Shown here: one piece after another, positions 48,901-60,900 of the stretch | Layout of the letters: the number at the start of each line of letters is the position of its first letter | How positions within the stretch are numbered: position 1 is the first letter of the stretch | Source of the DNA: Phoronis australis | Taxonomy: Eukaryota > Phoronida > Phoronidae | Reading direction: 5' to 3' | NCBI GenBank assembly: GCA_002633005.1 | Contig: NMRA01000263.1 | Location: 126,824-190,266, forward strand | Length of the DNA stretch: 63,443 nt | The notes under the pieces: model-generated | What the model was told of the DNA's origin: nothing | Seen by the model: the letters and a program-made list of their open reading frames with translations, nothing else | The model's database searches: none | Position numbers and translations under genes: made by a program

Positions 48901-51900
48901 TTCTCTGGTCTCTCTCCGGTGTGGCTAGGTGTGACCGTAACCAGAGACAGACCGGAGAGTGAGGCGTGAGTCGACCGTGACGACTAGCATGAGCGCAAGC
49001 GTGACTGCCCGGAGCTTAACGTGAGTTGGGCGTGAACGAAGCGCAAGGGGACCGTGAGCCAGGCTTTAGTCAGGCGTGAGCCATGCGTGAGTTTCCGTGC
49101 CTTCTTTACAGTCAGGACAATTTTATTTGCTATTCTCACTCGTTACCGCAAATAGAACAAAGTGCTGTGTCGCATTTTAAGAAACGTTTCTCACTGCTAG
49201 AATCATCTAGTAAACAACTGTAAGAACTTCGACAACATTGGCAAAAAAATTCCCTACAGTGCTTGCAGTATATATGGTACTGGTCAGCTATCTCAAGGCA
49301 ACTATTCTATATAACCATTACCCAATATAGTTTACTATATGGTTCATTAAAGCGTGTGGATGCACTACTTACTGAACTGGAGGCCAAAGCATCAAGACGC
49401 GGTAAGTGAGTAATACTGTATATGTTGCAGAAATATATCATGAATATGTAACAAAAGTTACTGACACAGTTAATTATTCTCCTGTAGGGGTTATCAGTTC
49501 ATTCACGTCTCCAAATCACTGTATAGGTCTTGCCATTGACTTTCATCTTTACTGAACCATCTGTGGACTAGGCAGCTTGAATCTTTCCATTTTGTTTCAG
49601 CTGTCGACATTGAAAGAGTAGTTTGCTTTGCTTTTTTGTGGTATTTGTTGACTAAAGTGCTGCAGCCTATTTCTTTTATTAGAAAATTCTTGACGCGTGT
49701 TGTAGGTAGTAAATTTAACAACAATTCTGTCTCCAAGTCGATGAGTGCGGTAAAGATCTTTTTCCGTGATGACGTTATTTAGGTTAAGTTTGTTAACAAT
49801 GTCCATTACATGCTTATCTGTATTGTCGTTCTCCGTTTTCTCGACGCCAGTAACCAGTCAACAATTCCGACGGGAATACTGTTCTAGAATTCATCTAATT
49901 TCATCATTAGGCTATGATTTTTTTCATTTGGTTAGATTTCTCACGAAGCTGTGACACTTCGAAGTTTAGCTCGTCAATTTCCTAGATTTTTTAGACATTA
50001 CTTCTTAATTTTTTCTTGGATTTTGTTCAAAAATTCTTCCAAAGTTTTTGAAAGTAGTACGCCCAGAATCATTTGTTGTAACTTGTCTCTGAAGGCGTCT
50101 GATTCCAACGTAACAAATAGAGCTGCTTCTTCTTCTTTAGTCAGCATTGTGTGTCAATTTGCAGTATCCGTGTTTGTAAGAATAAGACCAAACTATGATA
50201 TTTCCCGCCATTGTTGTACAAGACTGGTAAAACGTGGTGTACTGCACAAGTTAAAAAAACATTTCCTCAACATGTTCTTTTGATTTATAAATCTGGCATT
50301 TTACCACATTTTACTCATGCTGTAACACGCTGGTGTTTCCACAACTGCCATAGGCTACAAGTTTTACAAAAATGTGCTGTTCAAAGTATACCTCATCATA
50401 CTTGCTCTCTCAAACTGACCTGTTATTTTGGTCTCTGAATCATCTTTCCTTAAATGACATTTTTCAATTTTCCTGTTTAAAATTTCTTTCCCCATATTTC
50501 TCAGATTTTCATAATGATATCAATCTTGATTCATCCAAACGATAAAAATGTCTTCTTCCAAACCTCATTAATTGTTAGTTAATAATATATTATTCCACAA
50601 ACCATTATTGAAAAGATATTTTACTCACTCCATTCACACCTTCTCCTCAGCCACAAAAATTCACCTGTTACAAAACTATCAAGAAAAGTGCTCAATATCA
50701 AACTGCAGAATCTATGAATCTCATCATCACTAAACTTTAAAGATTTTAAAAGTATTAGAGACGTGTCTTTCCTATCACCCCTGATTCTTGTTTTCCTGCA
50801 CTGTGTAATTAAGTTCAATCATATAGTTTTGTCTGCCTAGCCATTTTATTCTTTATTTTTAGTTTCTTTTAATTTACTTTGTTATGTGGTTTTTCTTATA
50901 GTATAATATAATGCATAACGTATTCATTCTCTTTGTTTCCTTTTTGAGCCAACCATATTAAAGTTTAGGTTATACAATTCTTAATTATGTACCTTATTTT
51001 AGTTTCTCCCATTACTACACCGGTAGTTTATATTGTAATCCCTTTACATTTGTCCCTGTACATGTTCACATTTTACATTGATAAATAATCATTTTGTTGA
51101 TACTCAACACAGGTTAATATAAAAGTAAATAAATTTTTAACACGGATACTTAGTTCATTTTTGACTAACTACATGTTTAGGTATAGGTGGCTTTTATCTT
51201 AGCAGCTCCTTGCCTTGTTTTGATATTTCTAAAGTAGTCAATCACTATTATACGCATAGTCTTAGTAAAACCTTAGTTTAGTTGCTAAATAAACTATCTG
51301 TCTATCTGTCTACCTATCTATCTATCTATCTATCTACCTATCTATCTTTACTCTCTAGTGCCTTGAGGGTGACACCCCGGGTATATGAGAGAATTTTGAC
51401 TTTCAAAGTCCAAATTCAAGTTTGCCATTTTCACTGAAATGGCAACCGCGTGTCCGCGTTCCTATAAAACGATACCAAAAACTATAAATGAAAATAGACC
51501 AACTGCCAGAAAAATACAACTTCAAAAGTGACAATCAAATCACGTCTAACTGGTACACATTCTGTACTTCTTTCTGTGCGGGTGTTTCAGTCTGTATGAT
51601 TCGGCCATTCGGAAAATAAAACCAAGTCAAGGTTTTAGGGATAATAATACAATATTTGGTTTCATTTCATTTCATTTTGATTGATTTGATAATTGATGTT
51701 CACTTCTTTTAGGGGTAGTTGTATAATAAAGCTACATTATCACAATTTAAAAGATTTTAAATTTTTTGAAAAATTGCACATTCAGTTGTACCCACTATAA
51801 TTCCAAATCAAATATTTGTTATCAAGTGTATCCTTTGATTGCTCTGCCTTTTGTCATCCACCAGCGTGTCAATTTGTAATGCTATTATTATAATGGGTAT

Positions 51901-54900
51901 CTTGTCGCCTATCTTAATTACTTATCATTATTGGTTCTCTGTTTAATGTAAGCTTTATTAAACCTCGCGCTTGCATATTTTCTATGATTATTTAGCACTC
52001 TTAGCACTGTATCAAAATTATTATTCACGGAGATGATTAAACTGTCAGATATTTTAGGTGAAATTACTTCTGAATCTTGCTGCGTATTTACTAAATCCCT
52101 AACTGGTCTTGTATTTGGTAAACTACGGTGTAAATTGTATGCGAACTTTTCTCTTGGTCGGGTTTTTGAACTGTAATTCACCCTCAGGATTCACCACCAG
52201 TAATTTGTCTACAGAATAGAATCGTGTAAACTTTGATACGTATTTGGCAATGACAGCGACGATTCCATTTGATTTCACTTTCGATCAGGTAACCTTCAGT
52301 AACAGAATTTTGAACAAAATAATTAACAACTGAACCTGCGATTGGCCTGCTCGACCAAGTATGCGTTTATATGGCTTTTCAAGAAGCAACATCAACATCT
52401 TGAAGGAATCAGTTGTCAATGTATACAATGAGAGGCTGAAGTCAGTGACACCTGTTGTGTGGCATGCAGCAATAGCCCCATTGTACAAGTTATTTCTGTT
52501 GACACATGAAGACAGTTCCTGGATCCCTTTCATAAAAGCAAAGATTTTATAGTTACCAGTATCTTTGATAAAAGTGACTAAAAGACAGAATCTCAGTCTT
52601 ACGCTCTCATTTCATGATTGCTGATATAAAGTTTAAGTCAAGTAATTATTAGCTCATCACTGTCGAAAACTAATGTACAAAAAATTCTCAGTAAGTAGCA
52701 GTGACGTGTATTTTCTCATATAATTTTGCTCAGGTGAGTTTGAACTATTTTTCGGTACCTGGAGCGAAAGGCCAAATTCCTTTCTCAAATCTTAAGTCAC
52801 TTCATGAAACATAACGCCATTTTGCTTTTGAAATAAACATATAAAAATGTTGACACACGTGTGCATGAGGGAAGAATTCAATTGTCTTCACAATAAGCCA
52901 GAGCGTATCGAATGAATTCTTCGCCCATTAATCCCAAATTCGGGCATAATGGGGAGAAAGTGAACTCGACCATTCGATGATTCAGACAGGTAGACTACGT
53001 GGGCCTGAAATACTATGGGCATATTTTTATTAGCCCGGCGCACCATCTTGGTATGTTATCACAGCTACCAAAGGCGTGAGACAAACGTGAGGGAAGCACG
53101 AGAAAAGCATGAGAAAGGCGTTAACCAAACCGGAGGCAAGCGTGAGAGCTACCCGGAGAATAGGCGTGAGACGACCGTGACTGATTTCTCTCACGCCTGC
53201 GTTTCGGTGACACTCCGGTCTGGCCAGGCATGAGGTAGACCAGAGGAAGTCTAATAATTCAGTGGCTGTACTGTATGTTAATAGTAAAAGTTTTGTTCTG
53301 AGCCCTGGGCAATAGCAGTTTTGTTATCAGTCCTGGGTAAATTCAGGTAAATGTAGTAGACAACAGTTTAAATTAATTTTGCTTCGTGCTATAATCAGGA
53401 AAGGTACAGTAGTTTTCAGAATGAACTTGACAACATCGAAATTCGGCAAAAGTTTCGCTGCTCAAAATTGTGACTAAATTTCCATTTGTTTTTTGACAGG
53501 AATCCATTTCAGTTCTGGCGAGGTCTAGACAACATTTCCACAGGTGTTGCCCCACACGCATCGAAATGGTGGCTAGGCACATTCATGTCATATCATATTC
53601 ATCAAAAGTTTGACAAGAACACTATCTTGTTGCACCAAAATTTCAACTGAAGTATCATTAAGAAGAAGTTTATCCAAGTTTTAATAACAAAATCTGGCCG
53701 AGTTCTGTCAAAATTTATTTTAAAACTGCTGCACCATGAGTTTGTTTTTGAGGGTTCGTCTTAAAATATGGGTTTGCTCAGCTATTGAGTGAATGTATGA
53801 TGTAGTTGTTTAATTGCCAAATTGCCAAAGTAAGCTAACTCAATACAAACTTCATTTTTGATTGTTAACATCATTACGGTAAAAAGTAATCAATTGAATT
53901 ATTCAATCCAATGGTGAGGTTGCGGGAATATGTAAACACAGCAATAGCCGCCCACCTTTGTCCACTTATGTTGGTTGTGCATGCGAAAACATTGAGATGG
54001 TTTTACTATTTACCTGGAGCACTTGTAATGCAGATCAATGATATATGGAGAACCAACTAGTAAAAGTGCCTGTCGGTGATAATAGTGAACTTTTAAATGC
54101 CGTCAAATTGCATTTACCATCCCTTAGCTTTATCTTATCATCATTTGTGCTTACTGAAGCTTCTGATTGTGTTGTTGATCATAAATGTTATGTGAGAGTG
54201 ACTACTACATCTACATTGTCTGTTTGAAGCAATCAAACATTTGTATGAATTTAACATAATCTAAGAGTGGGCTCAAAATCTTGGTGTTATGGATATACCA
54301 CAATGTGCAACAGTCGTTCCCCTCCCCAGGTCCCATGTTGATAGCATGGCTGTACATGGCAACAATGTCAGTGAAATCTCACAAACTCATAGTAGGTAAT
54401 CTGTTGCCAGTGCTGGCATATGTATATTGGCTCTGAGCTTGTATGACTTCTCAATAGTGACTACTGCCTAACTGTGTTTGTTGGAACGCTCCATTGCTGA
54501 TGATGGTGTTCAGGGCTATGCCTGTCACACACTGGGGCCACTTAATGGTGCTCTAACGAAGAAGTCGTAAGGACTTCTGTCCCTGTCACCTGCAGCACAA
54601 GACAAAAGTAATCAGACAAATTATGGTTTCCCTGTCATGACTGCAAATTCTGTTAACAAAAAATTGCTGGTTATAAATCCAAAATTCTAATTACAGAATG
54701 GCTTAATCACCAGACTAACCTTTTTGTTAATTAACCTTCGTTCTCAGTCGTGAGAAAATAGTATTCTGACGATGAATTCGGCTTCTGCCCAGCTGCTATG
54801 ACAGGGAATTCTAGCTAATTTTCTCTAAATATTTTTGGCTTGCACAGTATGCAGTTGGGATGGAAACAGTGTTCACACAATGTTGCATGAAGATGGCCAT

Positions 54901-57900
54901 CAATGTTTGTCTGTTTACTTCAGATGATCCCTTGCCAACTACGTGATGCCATGTTCTTACTGCATGAAAATGGTAGCATCACCATGAGAGTACGTCGTCG
55001 AGGGATGGCTAGTGGCTTGAATGGGGCTGACCAAGGGTTTGGCAGTCAAGGTAATGAGGGATGGCTAGTGGCTTGAATAGGGCTGACCAAGGGTTTGGCA
55101 GTCAAGGTAATGAGGGATGGCTAGTGGCTTGAATAGGGCTGACCAAGGGTTTGGCAGTCAAGGTAGCGTAAAAGCATAATTTTCAAAGACAAATCATTTG
55201 AAAGTGAACTCTTTTCTTTCACCTATATATTATTGATTGTCTATCTGACTCCAATCACTGTGTGAAGTGTTGTATAAGTGTTACTTAAAGTTCTATAATA
55301 GGACCTTAATATTTACAAGTCTGCACACTTAGCCAAATATCTGCTTGGCATTTCATGTTCAACAAATGCTTTCACAATTCTTTTTTGATAGACGAGCTGT
55401 CTTCGGTCGCTTCTTACGACATGATGTATGACACCAGGTGTCAGTCAGATGCAGTGCGTATCACTAAACACAGCCGCGTGTTCGGTATGGTGGCTAACCC
55501 GGTGAGTGAGACATCTGTGGCTCTCATTGTCAGCGACAGCCGTGTGCTTGTCTGGGAACTCAAGACCATTGACTATCAGGTATATAGCACCTTTGCTTGT
55601 ATTGTGTTACTGAAACATTGACTATGAGGTATATAGCACCTTTGCTGGTACTGTGTTACTGAACCATTGACTATCAGGTATACAAAACCATTGCTGGTGT
55701 CTTATTTCCCTATTGTAAAAGTACTCTCTTATGACTTTGCAACTTGGCACAGCTAAAAGTTTCCAATCTGTAGTTTTGTCTTTTCTCCATAAATTATTCA
55801 TAATTTTGTATAAAAGGGATTTGGTATGAAAATGGATTAGTTGGCAACAAAAGGAATTACTTGGTAACAAAAGGAATTATTTGGTAAAACAAAAAGGATT
55901 ATTTCAGTGGGATTTTATGATTCAGTAGCAAAAGGGGCTATTACACTTTGAGTAAGTGACTTCTTGTTCACTCCAACACTTTCAGCAGAAGTTAAGTAAT
56001 GTGGTGTCTTGGATTGATTTTGTTTATTTATTGATTAATGTAATATTTACAATGAGGTAGCCCCATCAGTTCACACTGCTTTCCATGGGGGGCCCTCAGT
56101 AAAAACAAACAGACAGTAAGACAAAAACAGAATTACAAAATGAAAGACAAATTTTAGTAATAAGCAAAGAATAAGAAATTAACACGGAAAGACTGATGAA
56201 GCAAAATAAAAAATAAAATATAATAAATAGAAGATAAAGAAATTAAGACAAGAAAATTATTAACTAAAATATAAATATGAATATAAAAAACAGACAATGG
56301 ATAATTAATAAAAGTAAGACATCATAAAAATAACAAATGTATAAAAATGCAAGTCTTACACACTACATGAAGTTAAATCTGACTATTTCTTATAATTCTT
56401 TTAAAGGTTAGAAAGGATGATGTAGATTTGGCATCTGCAGGGAGAGAGTTCCATAAAAATGGCTCGCTGTAGGAAAATGATTTTTTCCCAGTCTCGCTTC
56501 TGTGTTTAGGAAGATTGAAATCAGATGATGATGAGGACCTAGTATTGTAGCGAAAACTTAGCACATAAGTAAGATGGGACAAGACCTTTAAAACATTTGT
56601 ACATACAACAAGCAGATAGGAATTGATGTCTTGTTTAATACCAGTGAAAAGTTGTTGTCCAGTCTTGCTTTGTCATATGTTTTCTTTGTGGGTATAATGA
56701 CGAAGGTTTATTAATGAAGTCAAAATAGAAAAATGTTGAATAATCCAATTTTAAAGGAATCTATTTTCAAGTTGCTTCACATTTCTTTCCGTTCATCTTG
56801 TTAGGACAACATGGCCGTCCTGTCGTCGTCACAGACTCTACAATCACCTCTATACACACCCGGCTTCACTACTACCAGTTCTGCAGACCAACCACAGTTT
56901 GACTTCAATGAGATGGCCAGTGACACACTACCTTTAACATGTCCCTTGCCATACCCAAAGCACACTCTCTCTGACCTTATTGAACATACTCAGCAATTTG
57001 TCCAAGAGAACAAACATGAAGGTTGTCGCCATGGTGTTCTGCTCAAGTTTCTGTTGACGGGAATGATCAATGGAGTTGCTCCCCCGCCGCTCGTCATCCG
57101 TATGTGCCCCCCATTGACCACAAAGAATTGGCAAAACTACCAACCCATGTTAGCCTTAGGTAAGTTAGACAAAACTACCAACCCATGTTAGCCTTAGGTA
57201 AGTTAGACAAAACTACCAACCCATGTTAGCCTTAGGTAAGTTAGACAAAACTACCAACCCATGTTAGCCTTAGGTAAGTTAGACAATGTGTGATGTATGG
57301 AATGTAATGAGTTATTAAACCAACCTTGACTTAATGTTACTTGTATGGCAAGGCAGCTGGCATTTCATATTCAGTTCAATGTACTTGAAATTTGCTCACA
57401 TTAAGTTCGAGCTATTGTTTTTGGTTAAAATTGCAGTTTACATTTTATTGTCTTTAGAGAAGATACGTCATTTGAGTGAGATGTCTGTTTAGAGCAAGCT
57501 GATGAAGTTCTGTGTAACAAAATACATGTAACCTCTATAAGCATCGCAGGTCGCAGACTTCCTCAGTCTATAAATGGCGCAGACTTCCCTTCTCCAACTT
57601 CTTACAATATTGTTTGCCATGTTGATGGGTTACACATTTTGACCATTTGAAATTCATAATTTAGCTTCACTGACATAATGAGGGTTTACATTAAATTAGT
57701 CAACTGTGCATTATTTTGAATGTGTGTTGCTCCTCATCTGTTATTTCCAGTGTGTGTTTTAGCTTCCATAACTGTGATCATACACATGATAAAGTTTAAG
57801 TACTGAGGTGTGTTTGTGGGTTCATTTGACGTCTTCGTTATTTATTGATCTCATTTACAGGCACCTCAACTGGCTTGGTTCAAGTTTACAATTTGAGTAG

Positions 57901-60900
57901 TGGTCAACTGTGGCGTGAGTACAGTGTTCACTCATGTCAAGTGAGGTATGTTGAAGTATCATCCCTGGTTGGTAACACGCACATGATCACATCTATATTT
58001 GGGGTTCATTCACCTTATTGTGGGACAATGAACGTATCTTGTAGATAATATCCCACATTCTGTAGCTACTGGTGCCTGGGTTATGTCTCCTACTGTACTG
58101 TTGCCTGGTTATGTCCCCTGCTCTACTGTTGCCTGGGTTATGTCTCCTACTGTACTGTTGCCTGGTTATGTCCCCTGCTCTACTGTTGCCTGGGTTATGT
58201 CTCCTACTCTACTGTTGCCTGGGTTATGTCCCCTGCTCTACTATTGTCTGGGTTATATTCCCTGCTCTACTGTTTCCTGGGTTATGTCCCCTACTCTTCT
58301 GTTACATCCATAGCAGAATTTCAGTAATACATCAGTGTAACTGTGCTTTTTACCCAGAGTTGATACTTTCACTTCCAATAGTGGGCGCTTTCTTGATAAT
58401 CTTGTACTTTTCTGTCCAATCTTGACTTTTAATGTAATATATGTTGGCACACTTACAGGGGTATTGAGTGGGTGAGTCTGCAGAGTTTCTTGTCATTTGG
58501 CTACCCCGCTAACAGCAGCAGTGGTCTGGTGAAGAATGAACTAGTGTTGGTCAACCTACAAACAGGTGAGTAGATTATAGTGAAATAGTGCTGTTCAATG
58601 TATAGACAGGTGAGTAGATTGTAGTGAACTAGTGTTGATCAATCTACAGACAGGTGAGTAGATTATGGTGAACTAGTGTTGGTCAATGTACAGACAGGTG
58701 CGTAGATTATAGTGAACTAGTGTTGATCAATCTACAGACAGGTGAGTAGATTATAGTGAAATAGTGTTGTTCAATGTACAGACAGGTGAGTAGATTGTAG
58801 TGAACTAGTGTTGATCAATCTACAGACAGGTGAGTAGATTATGGTGAACTAGTGTTGGTCAATGTACAGACAGGTGCGTGGATTATAGTGAACTAGTGTT
58901 GATCAATCTACAGACAGGTGAGTAGATTATTTTGAACTAGTGTTGGTCAATCTACAGACAGGTGAGTAGATTATAGTGAACTAGTGTTGGTCAATCTACA
59001 GACAGGTGAGTAGATTATAGTGAACTAGTGCTGATCAATCTACAGACAGGTGAGTAGCTTTAGTTAGAGAAAGGCTGTGTAACACAGTCCTGTTTTCGTT
59101 GAGTTATAAGGAACTAGTGTTGGTATGTCTACAGAGTGAGCAGGTTATAATTAGAGAAAGGCTGGCTGCATAGGTAACACAGGCCTGTTTCCATGGAGTT
59201 GTAATGAACTAGTGTTGGTGAATCTACAGATAGTTCGGCAGAGCAGTTCTATAGCCAAAATCGCATGCTCTCATTGAAAATACATGGCAACATCTTGCGT
59301 AATCTATTGGTCTACCAACCTCTAGCCGTATTAACGTTGAACTTGACACATCATTTGGTGAGTCATTTCTCTGTCTTCTAGCATTGTAGCATTCTTAGTA
59401 TACGGCACACTCACGGTGGTCAATGATTTGCTCTTATTTAGATTTTTTTTTCCGGACAAAGTGGGATTTAAATTGGAGACCTTTCGATTGTGTTACCACT
59501 TCACCACTGGGTCTTAGAAATAGACCAATAGACTGAAGCTACTTGAGGAAGTTAGCATTGCGTGTAAACATTGTAGAAGTCAGTTCACTATAATAGCAGC
59601 ATCATCTCAAAATACAATAATTGTATTTTGAGATGATGCTGCTGTGATTCTAAAGTTTACATATCCCTGATGATCATTGAATGGACTTAATAATGTCACG
59701 TGTTAGAGTTCTCATTTGTATTATTTTTGTAACATTTAGGTAAATGTACCAAGTATAGAGAACATAAAGATGAAGAGAGTCCAATAGAAATGATTCGAGT
59801 GTCTCATCTCAGGTAGTATAATCTTGGTGGATATGAAATTTAATTTGGATTAGTTTGATAAAAAGTGCCATCAGTCAACTGATATTTTTGTTAGTTGGAG
59901 CAAGAGATGAGAACTGTTGTACTAATTCAGGCTTGGTAATAGTTATCAAAATAATCTGAAGCATTTTGTGAAATTTGAATGGAGTCGTGGAGAAAATTAC
60001 GAAGAAAATGGAACATAAGTTTCAAATCAATTTTGAATTTTAAATTTTGTTGGCAAAGTTGAAGAACCTGTGTCAGAGTAGATGAATGACCTACATAGAG
60101 GTAGAGAACAGTTTACGTAAAGGGCAAGGTTAATGGCGGGGATGTTGGAAAATTCTGTTGAAAATTTTTTGCTGATTGTCTATAGTAAGTTTCAGGACAG
60201 TTAGAAATTATTTTTCAAACAATGTGACAAAGCGCTGAATATCACTCACGTAGTGTGAACATTCTATTTTGGCAGCATAGTACCAAAGCGTTTGTTATCT
60301 CTGGAACCCGTGTGAACATTCTATAATTGTGCATGTATCCTTTGTTGTTTATAGACAGTACTTCGTCGTGACTTTCAAGGATAAGCCATTTGAATTGTGG
60401 GACCTGCGACAGCGTAGCTTGCTGCGTGAAATGCCACGCAACTTTCCCCACGTGACGGCTGTTGTAAGCATGCTCTTTATGAAGTTGCTGGAACCATTTG
60501 TAACACATGGTGTTCTCAGACTCAGTTAACTCTCTGTAACACATGGCGTTTTCAGACTCTGTTACCTCTCTGTAGCACATGATGTTCTTAGGCTCAGTTA
60601 ACTGTGATATTGACCTATTATCACTTTATTCGCACAGAATTCAGCAGTTTTGTGTTGTTTTTTTTTTTTTAATTTGAAGTACAGTATTTTCTTTACAGCA
60701 ATGTTATTGAGTGTCAGTTGTTCCAAGTTGTATAAAATAATAGTTCAGTGCAAGTCATGATTGTTTTCAGGAATGGTCTCCATCACACAACATGAAGTCT
60801 TTAAAGAAGAAGCAGGACTCAGTGACCAGTTCTAACTCCCAAACAGACACCACTCAGCACTCTGAAGCTCTCATTAGGCAAAAGTAAGTGCGTGAAATAC

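Larger units (their letters stand above)
48871..53277. mobile_element. 4.4-kb element with 41-bp terminal inverted repeats and 11-bp phased subterminal arrays
   Basis: The left end CATACAGTACAGTCACTGAT and the inverted right end CATACAGTACAGCCACTGAA agree over about 41 bp (on to TTATTAGACTTYCTCTGGTC). If TA is the target, the ends begin CAGTACAG, as in Tc1/mariner-like elements. If the end is CACTGA, a CACTA-type element is possible. Inside each end a CGTGAG-like motif recurs every 11 bp (about 48959-49090 and 53076-53180), in the same orientation at both ends. No transposase was recognised. The interior holds LINE debris, so it may be a composite. Confidence 0.72.

Noticed and set aside
58083-58425. 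Repetitive open frames through the 28/29-bp array as a gene
   Set aside because: They are products of the repeat in WDR11 intron 12 and have no splice or domain support.
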